A stretch of 61,560 nt of DNA from CAYWMD01 sp964458575 (lineage in GTDB: Bacteria > Verrucomicrobiota > Verrucomicrobiia > Limisphaerales > JADLHS01): positions 1 to 61,560 of the forward strand of contig CAYWMD010000038.1 in the NCBI GenBank assembly GCA_964458575.1. The letters are read 5' to 3'. Under the pieces are notes generated by a model that ran no database searches, was not told the origin of the DNA, and saw only the letters and a list, made by a program, of their open reading frames with translations. How positions within the stretch are numbered: the first letter of the stretch is position 1; every line of letters begins with the position of its first letter. Positions 9,247-17,370 of the stretch are shown here, piece by piece. The translations under genes were made by a program, and so were the position numbers.

Positions 9247-9519
9247 ATGAAAACTATGAAAAGAATCATTGCCATCACCTGTGCCGGAGTCCTGACCCTC
9301 GCCGCGGCGTTTGCCGGCGAACCTAGCCAGGCGGACCAAAAGTGGCTGACGGCCATCGAAAAAAAGGTCGCCCAGGGCGACACCAAAGTTTCGACCCCCA
9401 GCCAGGAACGCGTGAATCTGCTCAAGGACTGGGCCGGTAAGAACGGTTACAGCGCGTCGGTGACCAAGCTCGACGGTGGTTATCGCATCGACTTGTCCAA
9501 GAGCCTGGCCCAGAAGTAA
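9247..9519 (+). CDS. Small secreted protein of unknown function
   Basis: This 90-residue protein has a clear signal peptide (MKTMKRIIAITC, then AGVLTLAAAFA, cleavage near residue 22). The mature domain of about 68 residues is charged and predicted soluble: an amphipathic helix (WLTAIEKKVAQG), a second helix (VNLLKDWAGKNG), then two short strands (SASVTKLDGGYRIDL). I chose the ATG at 9247 because an AAGGA ribosome-binding site sits just upstream; the frame's more distant starts have none. I do not recognise the family. It is divergent from the glycerophosphodiesterase gene and convergent with proA. Confidence 0.75.
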   Translation: MKTMKRIIAITCAGVLTLAAAFAGEPSQADQKWLTAIEKKVAQGDTKVSTPSQERVNLLKDWAGKNGYSASVTKLDGGYRIDLSKSLAQK

Positions 9520-9585
9520 TCGGGCTGTCCCCGCGTGGGATTGACCCGTGCTTTCGGAACGGCGGCAAGTCTCCGGGGTGGGCCG

Positions 9586-10926
9586 TCAAGTGCGGACCTG
9601 CCCGTTGCCCATGCCGAGCCACTTGTAGCTCGTCAACTCCTCCAGACCCATCGGCCCGCGCGCGCCGATCTTGTCGGTGCTGATGCCGATCTCCGCGCCC
9701 ATGCCGAATTCGCCGCCGTCGGTGAAGCGCGTGGAGGCGTTCCAATACACCGTGGCCGAATCCACTTCCGCGAGGAATTGCTGCGCGTGCGCTTCGTTGC
9801 GCGTCACGATGCTGTCCGAGTGGGCTGAGCCGTAGTGGTTGATATGGTCAATCGCCTGCTTCACGCCGTCCACCACGCGGACATTGAGGATGTAGTCGTT
9901 GTACTCGGTGAACCAGTCCTGCTCGTGCGCGGGCTTGAGCCGCAGTTGCGGGTTCGATGTTGAATGTTGAATGTTGAATGTTTCCAAGGCCAATTCATCG
10001 CAACGCAGCTCCACGTGTTTCTCTGCCAGTCGCTTTCCGATGACCGGCAGAAATGTCCCGGCCACCGCCTTATCCACGAGCAACGTCTCCATCGCATTGC
10101 AAACGGCAGGCCGTTGAACTTTCGCGTTCATCGCGATGTCCTCGGCCATTTTCAAATCCGCCTCCGCGTCCACGTACACGTGGCAAACGCCCTTGTAATG
10201 TTTGATGACCGGCACTTTGCTGCACTCGGCTACGGCCCGAATCAAACCTTCTCCGCCGCGAGGCATGCACAAATCCACGTATTGCGTCAACGACAGCAAC
10301 GCCGGAATCGCCTCGCGGTCGGGCACCGGGACGACCTGGATGACGTGTTCGGGAAATTGTGGGTGGGGCGAGGCTGCTGGCGAGCCGGCGCGCAAGGACG
10401 CTCGCTCCACCAAAGCTTGTTTCCCCGCCTCGATCATCGTCTTCGCGATGAGCTGATTCGAATTCAACGCTTCCTTGCCGCCGCGCAGAATCGTGGCGTT
10501 GCCCGATTTGAAACAAAGACTCGCCGTGTCCGCCGTCACATTGGGACGCGACTCATAAATGATGACCACCACGCCGATGGGGGTGGAAACTTTTTGCAGC
10601 CGCAGGCCGTTGGGTCGCGTGCGTTCGTCCAGGATGCGTCCCACCGGATCGGGCAGGGCGGCCACCTCGCGCAATCCTTTCGCCATTGAAGCGATGCGTT
10701 TGTCATCCAGCTTGAGCCGGTCGAGCATGGCCGACGAGAGATTCAATTTCGCGCCGACCTCCATGTCGAGCGCGTTGGCCTGCTTTAGGGCCTCGCTGTT
10801 CTTTTCCAGCGCATCGGCCATCGCGAACAGACAGGCGTTCTTCTCCGCCGTCGTCAGTTTGGCGAGTTCGCGCGACGCGGCCCTGGCCTGTTTGGCCAGT
10901 TGCGTCATCTGTTCCGTCAAGTTCAT
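9586..10926 (-). CDS. proA: Gamma-glutamyl phosphate reductase (glutamate-5-semialdehyde dehydrogenase)
   Basis: ProA reduces gamma-glutamyl phosphate to glutamate-5-semialdehyde with NADPH, the second step of proline synthesis, in the cytoplasm. The family signatures are clear: GVVVIIYESRPNVTAD, the glycine-rich NATILRGGKEA, CMPRGGEGLI, and QRPAVCNAMETLL with C276 as catalytic thiol. The start is the ATG at 10926. At 446 residues it is longer than the usual 415-420. The excess sits in two segments absent from typical ProA proteins: about residues 174-190 (ERASLRAGSPAAS...) and 316-328 (TFNIQHSTSNPQL). Both are in frame and read like translated dispersed repeats. No proB is in the window. Function is probably kept, because all catalytic motifs are intact. 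Confidence 0.93.
   Translation of the reverse strand: MNLTEQMTQLAKQARAASRELAKLTTAEKNACLFAMADALEKNSEALKQANALDMEVGAKLNLSSAMLDRLKLDDKRIASMAKGLREVAALPDPVGRILDERTRPNGLRLQKVSTPIGVVVIIYESRPNVTADTASLCFKSGNATILRGGKEALNSNQLIAKTMIEAGKQALVERASLRAGSPAASPHPQFPEHVIQVVPVPDREAIPALLSLTQYVDLCMPRGGEGLIRAVAECSKVPVIKHYKGVCHVYVDAEADLKMAEDIAMNAKVQRPAVCNAMETLLVDKAVAGTFLPVIGKRLAEKHVELRCDELALETFNIQHSTSNPQLRLKPAHEQDWFTEYNDYILNVRVVDGVKQAIDHINHYGSAHSDSIVTRNEAHAQQFLAEVDSATVYWNASTRFTDGGEFGMGAEIGISTDKIGARGPMGLEELTSYKWLGMGNGQVRT
9943..9981. repeat. In-frame repeat insertion in proA with GTTGAAT tandem
   Basis: Three exact tandem copies of the 7-mer GTTGAAT occupy 9959-9979 inside proA. The segment encodes an extra loop of about 13 residues between ELALE and LRLKPAHEQDW. 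A related sequence (CCAACATCCATCAACCAACATCC, minus-strand equivalent) occurs in the intergenic DNA near 17027-17050. That supports a dispersed-repeat origin. Confidence 0.6.
10357..10407. repeat. Second in-frame insertion in proA
   Basis: This segment encodes about 17 residues (ERASLRAGSPAAS, then PHPQ) where other ProA proteins have a short turn before the PEHVIQVV strand. Its minus-strand core (GGAGCGAGCGTCC) resembles the GC-rich hairpin sequence at 14274-14296. Being a multiple of three, it leaves the downstream frame intact. Confidence 0.5.
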
Positions 10927-11046
10927 GGGACAAAGGTAAGGTAAAAATGAATACGTGAAAGACAGAAATGGTCGGTCATTTGTTCGCCCAAGAAGTTTCT
11001 TGGCAGTTACGCCTTCACGTTTTAGAAAGATGGGCGTCATCAACTC

Positions 11047-12402
11047 ATGAAACGAACGATCGTCTTATTTGCGAGCCTTTGCGTCCTCGGCTGCGCCGTG
11101 CCCCTTGTCTCCCGAGCGAAACCAAACCTGGTGCTTATCATGGCCGACGACCTTGGCTACGAAACCATCGGCGCGAACGGCGGGACGAGTTACCGGACGC
11201 CGGCGCTCGACAAGCTGACCGCCACCGGCGCGCGCTTCACGCACTGTTACGCGCAGCCGCTGTGCACGCCCACGCGTGTGCAGTTGATGACCGGGCAATA
11301 CAACGTCAGAAATTACATCACGTTCGGCAACATGGATCGGCAGGCGGTCACGTTTGCCAACCTGCTCAAGTCCGCCGGTTACATCACCTGCGTCGCCGGC
11401 AAGTGGCAGCTCGGGCACGATCTCGATCTGCCCCGGAAATTCGGGTTCGACGAATACTGTCTCTGGCAACACACGCGTCGTCCGCCGCGCTACGCCAATC
11501 CCGGCCTCGAAATCAACGGGGTCGAGAAGGATTACACGAACGGCGAATACGGCCCTGACCTTGTCAATGCTTACGCGCTGGACTTCATCACGCGCCAGAA
11601 GGACAAGCCGTTCTTCCTGTATTATCCGATGATGCTCACCCACGGCCCGTATCAGCCGACGCCCGACAGCAAGGATTGGGATCCCAAGGCCATCGGCGAG
11701 GGTGTCAACCATGCGCCGGAACACTTTGGCGACATGGTGGAATACACGGACAAGCTGGTGGGCAGGGTCATCAACAGGCTCGATCAGCTCGGTCTCCGTG
11801 ACAATACGCTGGTGCTTTTCCTCGGCGACAACGGCACGGGCAAAGGCACACGTTCGATGATGGGTGATCGCGTTTTTATCGGTGGCAAAGGCGCCACCAC
11901 CGATGCCGGCATGCACGTGCCGCTCATCGCGAACTGGCCGGGCCGCGTTGTGGCCGGCAAGGTCTGCCCCGACTTGGTGGACACGACGGATTTTCTTCCG
12001 ACACTGCTTGATGCCGCCGGGGTAAAGTCACCGTCGGATATTCAATTCGATGGCCGGAGTTTCTTTCCGCAACTCTGCGGTAAGAAAGGAAATCCGCGTG
12101 ATTGGCTCTATGCGTGGTATTCGCCACGCCAGAATCCGAACAAGACCGTGCGCGAATTCGCTTACGACCAGCGCTTCAAGCTTTATCGGACCGGCGAATT
12201 CTTTGATCTCAAACAGGATCCGGATGAAAAACAACCGGTCAAAGTTGCTTCACTCACGGGCGAGGCCGCCGCGGCGGCCAAGCGGTTGCAGGGCGCGCTG
12301 GACCAGTTCAAGGACGCGCGTCCCGCTCGCATTGAACAACTCAGTGAGGAGGCCATGGGGAAAAAACCGGCGAACGGAAAAAGGGAAAAAGCGAAACAAT
12401 GA
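11047..12402 (+). CDS. Secreted type I sulfatase (CTPTR motif)
   Basis: This 451-residue arylsulfatase-like enzyme has a signal peptide (residues 1-24, MKRTIVLFASLC...VSRA). Sulfatase motifs follow: VLIMADDLGYE with D34 and D35 as calcium ligands, QPLCTPTR with C73 as the formylglycine precursor, VAGKWQLG, and FLGDNGTG for the second metal pair. The substrate is unknown; family members remove sulfate esters from polysaccharides. The stop codon overlaps the next sulfatase start in an ATGA junction, so these two are an operon. The start is the first ATG of the frame and begins a clean signal peptide. It lies 120 bp from proA, transcribed divergently. Confidence 0.9.
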   Translation: MKRTIVLFASLCVLGCAVPLVSRAKPNLVLIMADDLGYETIGANGGTSYRTPALDKLTATGARFTHCYAQPLCTPTRVQLMTGQYNVRNYITFGNMDRQAVTFANLLKSAGYITCVAGKWQLGHDLDLPRKFGFDEYCLWQHTRRPPRYANPGLEINGVEKDYTNGEYGPDLVNAYALDFITRQKDKPFFLYYPMMLTHGPYQPTPDSKDWDPKAIGEGVNHAPEHFGDMVEYTDKLVGRVINRLDQLGLRDNTLVLFLGDNGTGKGTRSMMGDRVFIGGKGATTDAGMHVPLIANWPGRVVAGKVCPDLVDTTDFLPTLLDAAGVKSPSDIQFDGRSFFPQLCGKKGNPRDWLYAWYSPRQNPNKTVREFAYDQRFKLYRTGEFFDLKQDPDEKQPVKVASLTGEAAAAAKRLQGALDQFKDARPARIEQLSEEAMGKKPANGKREKAKQ

Positions 12403-13931
12403 AAACGACCCCCGAGACCATGCGCCAAAAATCGCAGTTCCGAATCCGATTGGTCGGAAGTCTTTTGCCCCTGCTCATGGCATCCAGCGTGGCGGCTGAT
12501 GCCGTCGGCCAGCCCAACGTTCTATTTCTGTTCGCCGACGACCAGCGCGCGGACACGATTGCCGCCTACGGCAATTCGCACATCAAAACCCCGAACCTCG
12601 ACCAACTGGTGGCCGACGGTTTCAACTTCCGAGGCAATTACATTTTCGGCGGCAACAGTGGCGCTGTCTGCCAGCCGAGCCGGGCGATGTTGATGAGCGG
12701 CAAGACGTGGTTTCATGTGGACACGCAGACGCTCAAAGGCGTTAAAACCTTGCCCGAACTGCTGCGGGAAAACGGCTACGTCACGTTCGCCACCGGCAAG
12801 TGGCACAATGGCGAGGAATCGTGGCTGCGTTCCTTTCAGAGCGGAAAGAACATCTTCTTCGGCGGGATGGCGAACCATCTGAAAGTGCCCGTCCGCGACC
12901 TTGGCAAGGACGGCAAGCTGACGGAGAAGCGCACGGGCAAAAAATTTTCCACCGAGTTGTTTGCGGACGCGGCGGTGGAGTTCCTCAAGCATCAGGACGG
13001 GAAAACGCCGTTCTTCGCCTACGTCTCCTTCACGGTGCCGCATGATCCGCGCATGCCGCCGATGAAATATCGCCAGCCGTATTATCGCAACCGGCCGCCG
13101 CTCCCGCAGAATTTCCTGCCCCAACTTCCGTTCGACAACGGGATGATGGTCCTGCGCGATGAAGTACTGGCGGCCTGGCCGCGGACCGAGGACGTCATTC
13201 GCGACCAGCTCGCCGAATACTACGGCTTGATCACACAACTCGACGACCAGATCGGGCGCATTCTCGGCGCGCTCAAGCAATCCGGCCAGGCCGACAACAC
13301 AATTATCATTTACTCCGCCGACAACGGACTCGCCCTGGGCAGCCACGGCTTGCTGGGCAAACAAAACGTGTTTGAACCGAGCATGCGGGTGCCGCTGATC
13401 TTCGTTGGTCCGGGCATTCCGCGCGGCAAAACCACGACGGCGTTCAGTTATTTGATGGATGTCTATCCCACGTTGTGCGACGTGCTGGGCATTCCCGCGC
13501 CGGCAGGTTTGGAGGGTGAGAGCCTACGTCCGTTGTGGGAGGGCAGGCAAGCGCGGGTGCGCGATTCGGTGTTTCTGCCGTTCATGCAAATCCAGCGCGC
13601 CGTTCGCGATGACCGTTGGAAACTCATTTGTTATCCGAAGATCGGTTACCTGCAGTTGTTTGATCTGCAATCGGACCCGTACGAGAAGACGAATCTCTTC
13701 GAGCGTGCCGATTGCGCCGAACACGTCCAGCGTCTCCTGAAGCTCATGAAAGAATGGCAGGTGAAGGAGGGCGACGATGTCGTGCTTCCGGCCACGAGCA
13801 AAGCTCCCGAGCCGATGGATCTGACCGGGCACAAACGCAAGCCGGACATCTGTCAGCCGGAGTGGATCGTGAAAAAGTATTTTGATCCCGGCACGCCCCT
13901 GCCGGGCAAATCGCAACCCGCAAGCCTGTGA
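12399..13931 (+). CDS. Secreted type I sulfatase (CQPSR motif)
   Basis: This 510-residue sulfatase has a signal peptide of about 34 residues. The core shows VLFLFADDQRAD (D47, D48), GAVCQPSR with C91 as formylglycine site, ATGKWHNG, and YSADNGLALGSHGL near the second half of the metal site. The CxPSR form and the SADNGLALGSHG segment resemble the choline-sulfatase/iduronate-like branch and differ from the upstream neighbour, so the pair probably acts on different sulfate positions of one substrate. It overlaps the upstream sulfatase by 4 bp. The C-terminal 40 residues (DICQPEWIVKKYFDP) form a tail beyond the sulfatase fold. Confidence 0.9.
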   Translation: MKTTPETMRQKSQFRIRLVGSLLPLLMASSVAADAVGQPNVLFLFADDQRADTIAAYGNSHIKTPNLDQLVADGFNFRGNYIFGGNSGAVCQPSRAMLMSGKTWFHVDTQTLKGVKTLPELLRENGYVTFATGKWHNGEESWLRSFQSGKNIFFGGMANHLKVPVRDLGKDGKLTEKRTGKKFSTELFADAAVEFLKHQDGKTPFFAYVSFTVPHDPRMPPMKYRQPYYRNRPPLPQNFLPQLPFDNGMMVLRDEVLAAWPRTEDVIRDQLAEYYGLITQLDDQIGRILGALKQSGQADNTIIIYSADNGLALGSHGLLGKQNVFEPSMRVPLIFVGPGIPRGKTTTAFSYLMDVYPTLCDVLGIPAPAGLEGESLRPLWEGRQARVRDSVFLPFMQIQRAVRDDRWKLICYPKIGYLQLFDLQSDPYEKTNLFERADCAEHVQRLLKLMKEWQVKEGDDVVLPATSKAPEPMDLTGHKRKPDICQPEWIVKKYFDPGTPLPGKSQPASL

Positions 13932-14021
13932 ACTGTGACGGGACGACGCCCGATTGGATTGACCTGGGTGAACTCCGCGACCGAAATGAACGGGCGCTGT
14001 GAACCCGCGAATCGCCGGAGC

Positions 14022-14038
14022 GCGGCCATTCTGGCCGC
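14022..14038. repeat. Short palindrome, 7-bp stem with TTC loop
   Basis: GCGGCCA (14022-14028) pairs with TGGCCGC (14032-14038) around TTC. It has the same small-loop architecture as the other palindromes in the window. Confidence 0.5.
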
Positions 14039-14122
14039 AGCGCCTCGATTGGGAATGGACTGTTGGACTGCGCCGTTTGCAGAGAAGAGTATCCGGAACG
14101 CCTCTCACCCGTCCTGCGGACA

Positions 14123-14149
14123 CCCTCTCCCCATTCGATGGGGAGAGGG
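14123..14149. repeat. Long palindrome, 12-bp perfect stem with TCG loop
   Basis: CCCTCTCCCCAT (14123-14134) pairs perfectly with ATGGGGAGAGGG (14138-14149). An outer imperfect stem is formed by CCTCTCACCC (14101-14110) and the GGGGTGAGGGG that begins at 14152. There is no T-run on either side, so a dispersed palindrome is more likely than an intrinsic terminator. Confidence 0.65.
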
Positions 14150-14273
14150 ATGGGGTGAGGGGCCGCCTCATGGGCAGGGTGACCGCAGGCCAGGTGAGAG
14201 GTTTTCCGTCCTTCATACCGAATGTCATTTTGGCAAACGCTCGGGCCCGCGTGGGTCGAGCCCCGCGAGCGCT

Positions 14274-14290
14274 GCGGGCGGGACGCCCGC
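14274..14290. repeat. Short palindrome, 7-bp GC stem with GGA loop
   Basis: GCGGGCG (14274-14280) pairs with CGCCCGC (14284-14290) around GGA, the same loop as the REP-like copy at 17061-17090. It lies 10 bp before the proposed TTG start of the hydrolase-cupin gene and could sit in its leader RNA. Confidence 0.5.
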
Positions 14291-14300
14291 GCTCCGCTTA

Positions 14301-15959
14301 TTGGCCAGCGCATGGTTGCTCGTGTTTTTGGCAATCATCCTGTCGGCGGCGTCGGCCGTTGCTCACGACGATTTCGACATCGAAGAGGTTAAGTTTTCAA
14401 CTCCCAGCGCCGAGGTTGTCGGCACCCTGTTGCGGCCGGAATCGTCGGCGGACGTCCCGTGCGTGGTGATCGTTGGTGGCACGCTATCGGAGACGCGGGA
14501 CGGCGGACTGGTGAATCGCAGTCGCCCGCCCCGGGACGCGTTGAAACGGCTGGCGGACGCGCTGGTGACGGGTGGCTATGCCAGTTTGCGTTACGACCGG
14601 GTCGGGTTTGGCGCGAGCAAACCCAAATCCACATGGACCGGTTCGTATCACCAGGAGGCAGAAGCTGCAGCTGCGGCTATCCGCTTCGCGCGCGGGCGCC
14701 GGGGTTTGAGCCAGGTGATGGTCGCGGCGGAAAGTGCCGGGGCGTACATGGCCTGCCTGGCCGCCAAGGACGGCGTGCCAGCCGACGGTTACATTTTCCT
14801 CGGCGGTTTGGGCAGCCCGGCCATCGAGATGTACGAATATAACTTTGGCCGGCTGGCAAAGTTCGCGGAAGCGAAACCGGAAAACCTCGCCTGGGCGAAC
14901 GAACACGCCCGCCGAGACCTCGCTCTGGGCCGCCACTACCTCGAGATGTTCGAGGCGGCGGAAAAGGGCCGGGATCAATTCGAACTGGTGGACGGCGAAT
15001 TCAAAGCCACGATGGGTCTGGCGCGGCGGCGGGAGGAACTGAAGTTTCCGCCCGATGAAATGTTCCGATACATCTCCGCGCCGGTTCTCGCTCTGGCGGG
15101 GGCGAACGACTTGAACGTTCCACCGCAACATGCCGGCCGCATCGTGCAGATCGTGAACCAGGCGGGCAACACGAACGCGGTCAGCTTTTTGATTCCGAAT
15201 GCGGACCATAGCTTCCAACTGTCGCCACCGGACCCGGGCCTGGCGTTTCGCGAACGCTACACCTTCGATTGCTTCAAGCGGCCATACGCTCCTGGTGTGT
15301 ACCAGGTCATGCTCGCGTGGCTGCGCAAGGTTGCGCCCAGTGCCGCTGCTCCACCTGGAGCGGTCGCCGGGGTCGATTATTTCCCAATCCATCAACGCGC
15401 GATTGCCGCACCGGAAGTGGACGCGAAAACCGACACCACCCCGGAACGGCTTCAGCTTGCGCCCGGAATCGAGATCATTGAGGCGATCACGGACAAAACC
15501 AAAACCGCCGGCGTCGAAACCCTCGAAGGGCGGATCGGGCCCTTGCTGCTCGGTGAAGGTTGCCAGGCGCATTTCATTGACATGCCGGGCGGGATGTTTC
15601 TGGCCGAACACCCGCACGGCAGCGAGAGCATCATTTACACAGTGCGCGGCCGTTGGGTGTTGTGCAGCCAGGGCCGGCGGCAATTGATGAAACCCGGTTC
15701 GCTCTATCGCTTCGCGGCGAACATCTCGACCGGTTACGAAGTGCCCTTCAAGGAAGACGCCTACATTCTGATTTTCAAAGGGGACCGCACCACGAAGGTG
15801 GAAAAGGAATTCATTGATTATCTGCAAGGCCTGGCGAAGCGACTCCAGCACGAACATGAAGCCGGCACGCCGTTTCGATTGAAGGAATTGCCGAAGGACC
15901 ATCCGGCCCGCCGGTTTGCGCGTGAGGTCAATCCGAAGTTCGACGAGGAATTTCCCTGA
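14301..15959 (+). CDS. Exported alpha/beta hydrolase fused to a cupin-like domain
   Basis: This protein of about 552 residues has a signal peptide (MASAWLLVFLAIILSAASAVA with the TTG start used here). Residues 25-345 are a serine hydrolase of the dienelactone/acyl-peptide type. AAESAG carries the likely nucleophile S145 in an AxSxG variant of the elbow, D270 is in AGANDLNVPP, and H303 is in NADHSF. Residues about 370-550 form a cupin-like double-stranded barrel (LAEHPHGSESIIYTVRGRW). The frame is open back to 13935, but that part is repeat sequence, so the true start lies near 14301; the TTG is the best-placed codon for a signal peptide. Esterase or carbohydrate deacylation is plausible; the substrate is unknown. 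It ends 34 bp from a convergent gene. Confidence 0.75.
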   Translation: MASAWLLVFLAIILSAASAVAHDDFDIEEVKFSTPSAEVVGTLLRPESSADVPCVVIVGGTLSETRDGGLVNRSRPPRDALKRLADALVTGGYASLRYDRVGFGASKPKSTWTGSYHQEAEAAAAAIRFARGRRGLSQVMVAAESAGAYMACLAAKDGVPADGYIFLGGLGSPAIEMYEYNFGRLAKFAEAKPENLAWANEHARRDLALGRHYLEMFEAAEKGRDQFELVDGEFKATMGLARRREELKFPPDEMFRYISAPVLALAGANDLNVPPQHAGRIVQIVNQAGNTNAVSFLIPNADHSFQLSPPDPGLAFRERYTFDCFKRPYAPGVYQVMLAWLRKVAPSAAAPPGAVAGVDYFPIHQRAIAAPEVDAKTDTTPERLQLAPGIEIIEAITDKTKTAGVETLEGRIGPLLLGEGCQAHFIDMPGGMFLAEHPHGSESIIYTVRGRWVLCSQGRRQLMKPGSLYRFAANISTGYEVPFKEDAYILIFKGDRTTKVEKEFIDYLQGLAKRLQHEHEAGTPFRLKELPKDHPARRFAREVNPKFDEEFP

Positions 15960-15968
15960 ACACCCATC

Positions 15969-15988
15969 GCGAGTTTGGGACAACTCGC
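15969..15988. repeat. REP-like palindrome, variant copy
   Basis: GCGAGTTTGGGACAACTCGC is the core of the 30-bp element at 601-630 and 17061-17090 with one added T. It sits between the stops of two convergent genes (15959 and 15994), where a hairpin could help end transcription from both sides. Confidence 0.6.
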
Positions 15989-15993
15989 CGCGG

Positions 15994-16941
15994 TCATTCG
16001 TTTCGGTATTTCTTGTGGCACGCGCTGCAGGATTGTCCGGCCTGCTTGAACGCGGATTCGAGTTCGGCAACACCAGCCCGTTTCTTCAGCAGCTTGCGAA
16101 GTTTGTCCGCCGAGTCTTCGGCCATCTGTAACTCCGTGCGAAAATCCTGCGGTCGTTGGGCGGTGTCGGGCATGCGGGCGATCTCGCGGAGTTGTTCCCA
16201 GAGCATCGTAGCCTCGTGTTCGGGTGAAATGTCCGCGTGACCGGCCGGTATTTTCCAGCCGGCGGCCTGGGATTGCTTCAAATGGTCAAAGTGCACATCA
16301 ATCGCGACCATCGCGTCCACGAGCGACGGCGTTCGCGCAATCTCCGGCGGCTTGCCAACGGCCGCGAGTTGCGCGACCGTCGGCGCTTTGAACTCCCGCG
16401 CGGACCGATACAAACCCGGATAATCGTCCGCGGTGCCGGCCTGGCGCAGGAACGCCACGCCCTGATGCGGCGTCCAGCCTTGAGCGGCTTCACACATCAC
16501 AGCCACGGCCGTTGGTCCGCGATGTTTGCCATGATGACAGTGAACGAAAAATGGGCCGGAGAATTCGGCGGTGAGCTTCGCCAGCTCGGCGACCCGGTTG
16601 GTTGGAACGCCATCGTAACCAAACGGCAAGTGGACGTAGCGCAGTCCGTATTGGTGCGCCAGCTTCACGTCCGGCTTGCTGCCGTCCACGCTCACGATGG
16701 TCTTTATGCCGAGTTTTTGGAGCGAGGCAAACCCCGCCTCGCCTTCCGGTTGCGAACCGGAGTAAATGTTCTGCGTGGCGCGGAAGGCGTTGTGGATGCC
16801 GGGAATTTCCAGCGCTTCGGCGACGCGGTTCGTCGCGGTGGAAGCCTGACGTTCGCTGGCGCGCACCGTTTGAAAGACGGCCCCACTGAGGGCGGCAGCG
16901 AGCAAAAGTGAAGGCAAACGTCTTGGCGTTGAATTCTTCAT
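15994..16941 (-). CDS. Secreted tyrosine-phosphatase-like protein fused to a cytochrome c' domain
   Basis: This 315-residue protein has a signal peptide (residues 1-28). Residues 45-200 follow the dual-specificity phosphatase pattern, with the P-loop VHCHHGKHRG giving C135 and R141 of the CX5R signature and a strand-turn VSVDG before it. Residues about 215-315 are helical and end in CSACHKKYRNE, a C-terminal CXXCH as in class II cytochrome c'. Export with covalent heme places the phosphatase in the periplasm, which is unusual. The start at 16941 is the ATG that opens the signal peptide; the longer frame to 17244 is repeat DNA. Phosphatase activity and heme attachment are inferred from motifs. 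Confidence 0.8.
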   Translation of the reverse strand: MKNSTPRRLPSLLLAAALSGAVFQTVRASERQASTATNRVAEALEIPGIHNAFRATQNIYSGSQPEGEAGFASLQKLGIKTIVSVDGSKPDVKLAHQYGLRYVHLPFGYDGVPTNRVAELAKLTAEFSGPFFVHCHHGKHRGPTAVAVMCEAAQGWTPHQGVAFLRQAGTADDYPGLYRSAREFKAPTVAQLAAVGKPPEIARTPSLVDAMVAIDVHFDHLKQSQAAGWKIPAGHADISPEHEATMLWEQLREIARMPDTAQRPQDFRTELQMAEDSADKLRKLLKKRAGVAELESAFKQAGQSCSACHKKYRNE

Positions 16942-17370
16942 GCCTATGAATGTTTTATCGCAAAGGCCAGCAGCATAGTCGTTACAATGATTTTGCCATA
17001 ATCCCGGGGCTTCAGCATCGAATGACCAACATCCATCAACCAACATCCAACGCGGAGCAGCCGCTGCGAGTTGGGACAACTCGCGCTCCGGTTTTGGTTG
17101 CGGCTCTGCCGCGCTGTGGATGGATGCCGTATCCGCTGGCGGGTCGGTTTGACCGCGACCTTTCCCAAGTTCCGCGGAGGAGTCGTCATGCGTGCTGGCC
17201 AGCGAATATACAACGTCATCCGCCGGCCGCGAAGAAATCTTCACCGGCTTGATGGGGGAAGTTTATATGGAACGAGCTTCGGTGGATGGGCAGCCAAACT
17301 GGATTTCACGCTGCTTCAGGTCCGGAAGGATGTGCGGTTGAAATGCACATTGACCCGATGCTGCACTTGA
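16942..17370. other. Intergenic stretch with repeats and no gene
   Basis: About 430 bp lies between the phosphatase-cytochrome start and the HupE fragment. It contains the exact REP-like element at 17061-17090 and a sequence near 17027-17050 related to the GTTGAAT insertion in proA. Short frames here read as repeat-derived peptides. The missing N-terminal part of the HupE fragment is not found here in any frame. Confidence 0.55.
17061..17090. repeat. REP-like palindromic repeat, copy 2
   Basis: GCGAGTTG (17066-17073), GGA loop, CAACTCGC (17077-17084). All 30 bp, including the flanks CCGCT and GCTCCG, equal the reverse complement of 601-630. Confidence 0.75.

Larger units (their letters stand above)
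13932..14300. other. Repeat-rich intergenic region with several hairpins
   Basis: This stretch of about 370 bp precedes the hydrolase-cupin gene. It is open in the same frame as that gene, but the translation looks like repeat sequence (PSCGHPLPIRWGEGWGEG) and not protein. It holds at least three hairpins with 3-nt loops, listed separately. I see no coding region, and no clear promoter. Confidence 0.6.

Noticed and set aside
13935..14300. N-terminal extension of the hydrolase-cupin frame
   Set aside because: The translated sequence is repeat DNA with hairpins; the signal peptide begins only near 14301.
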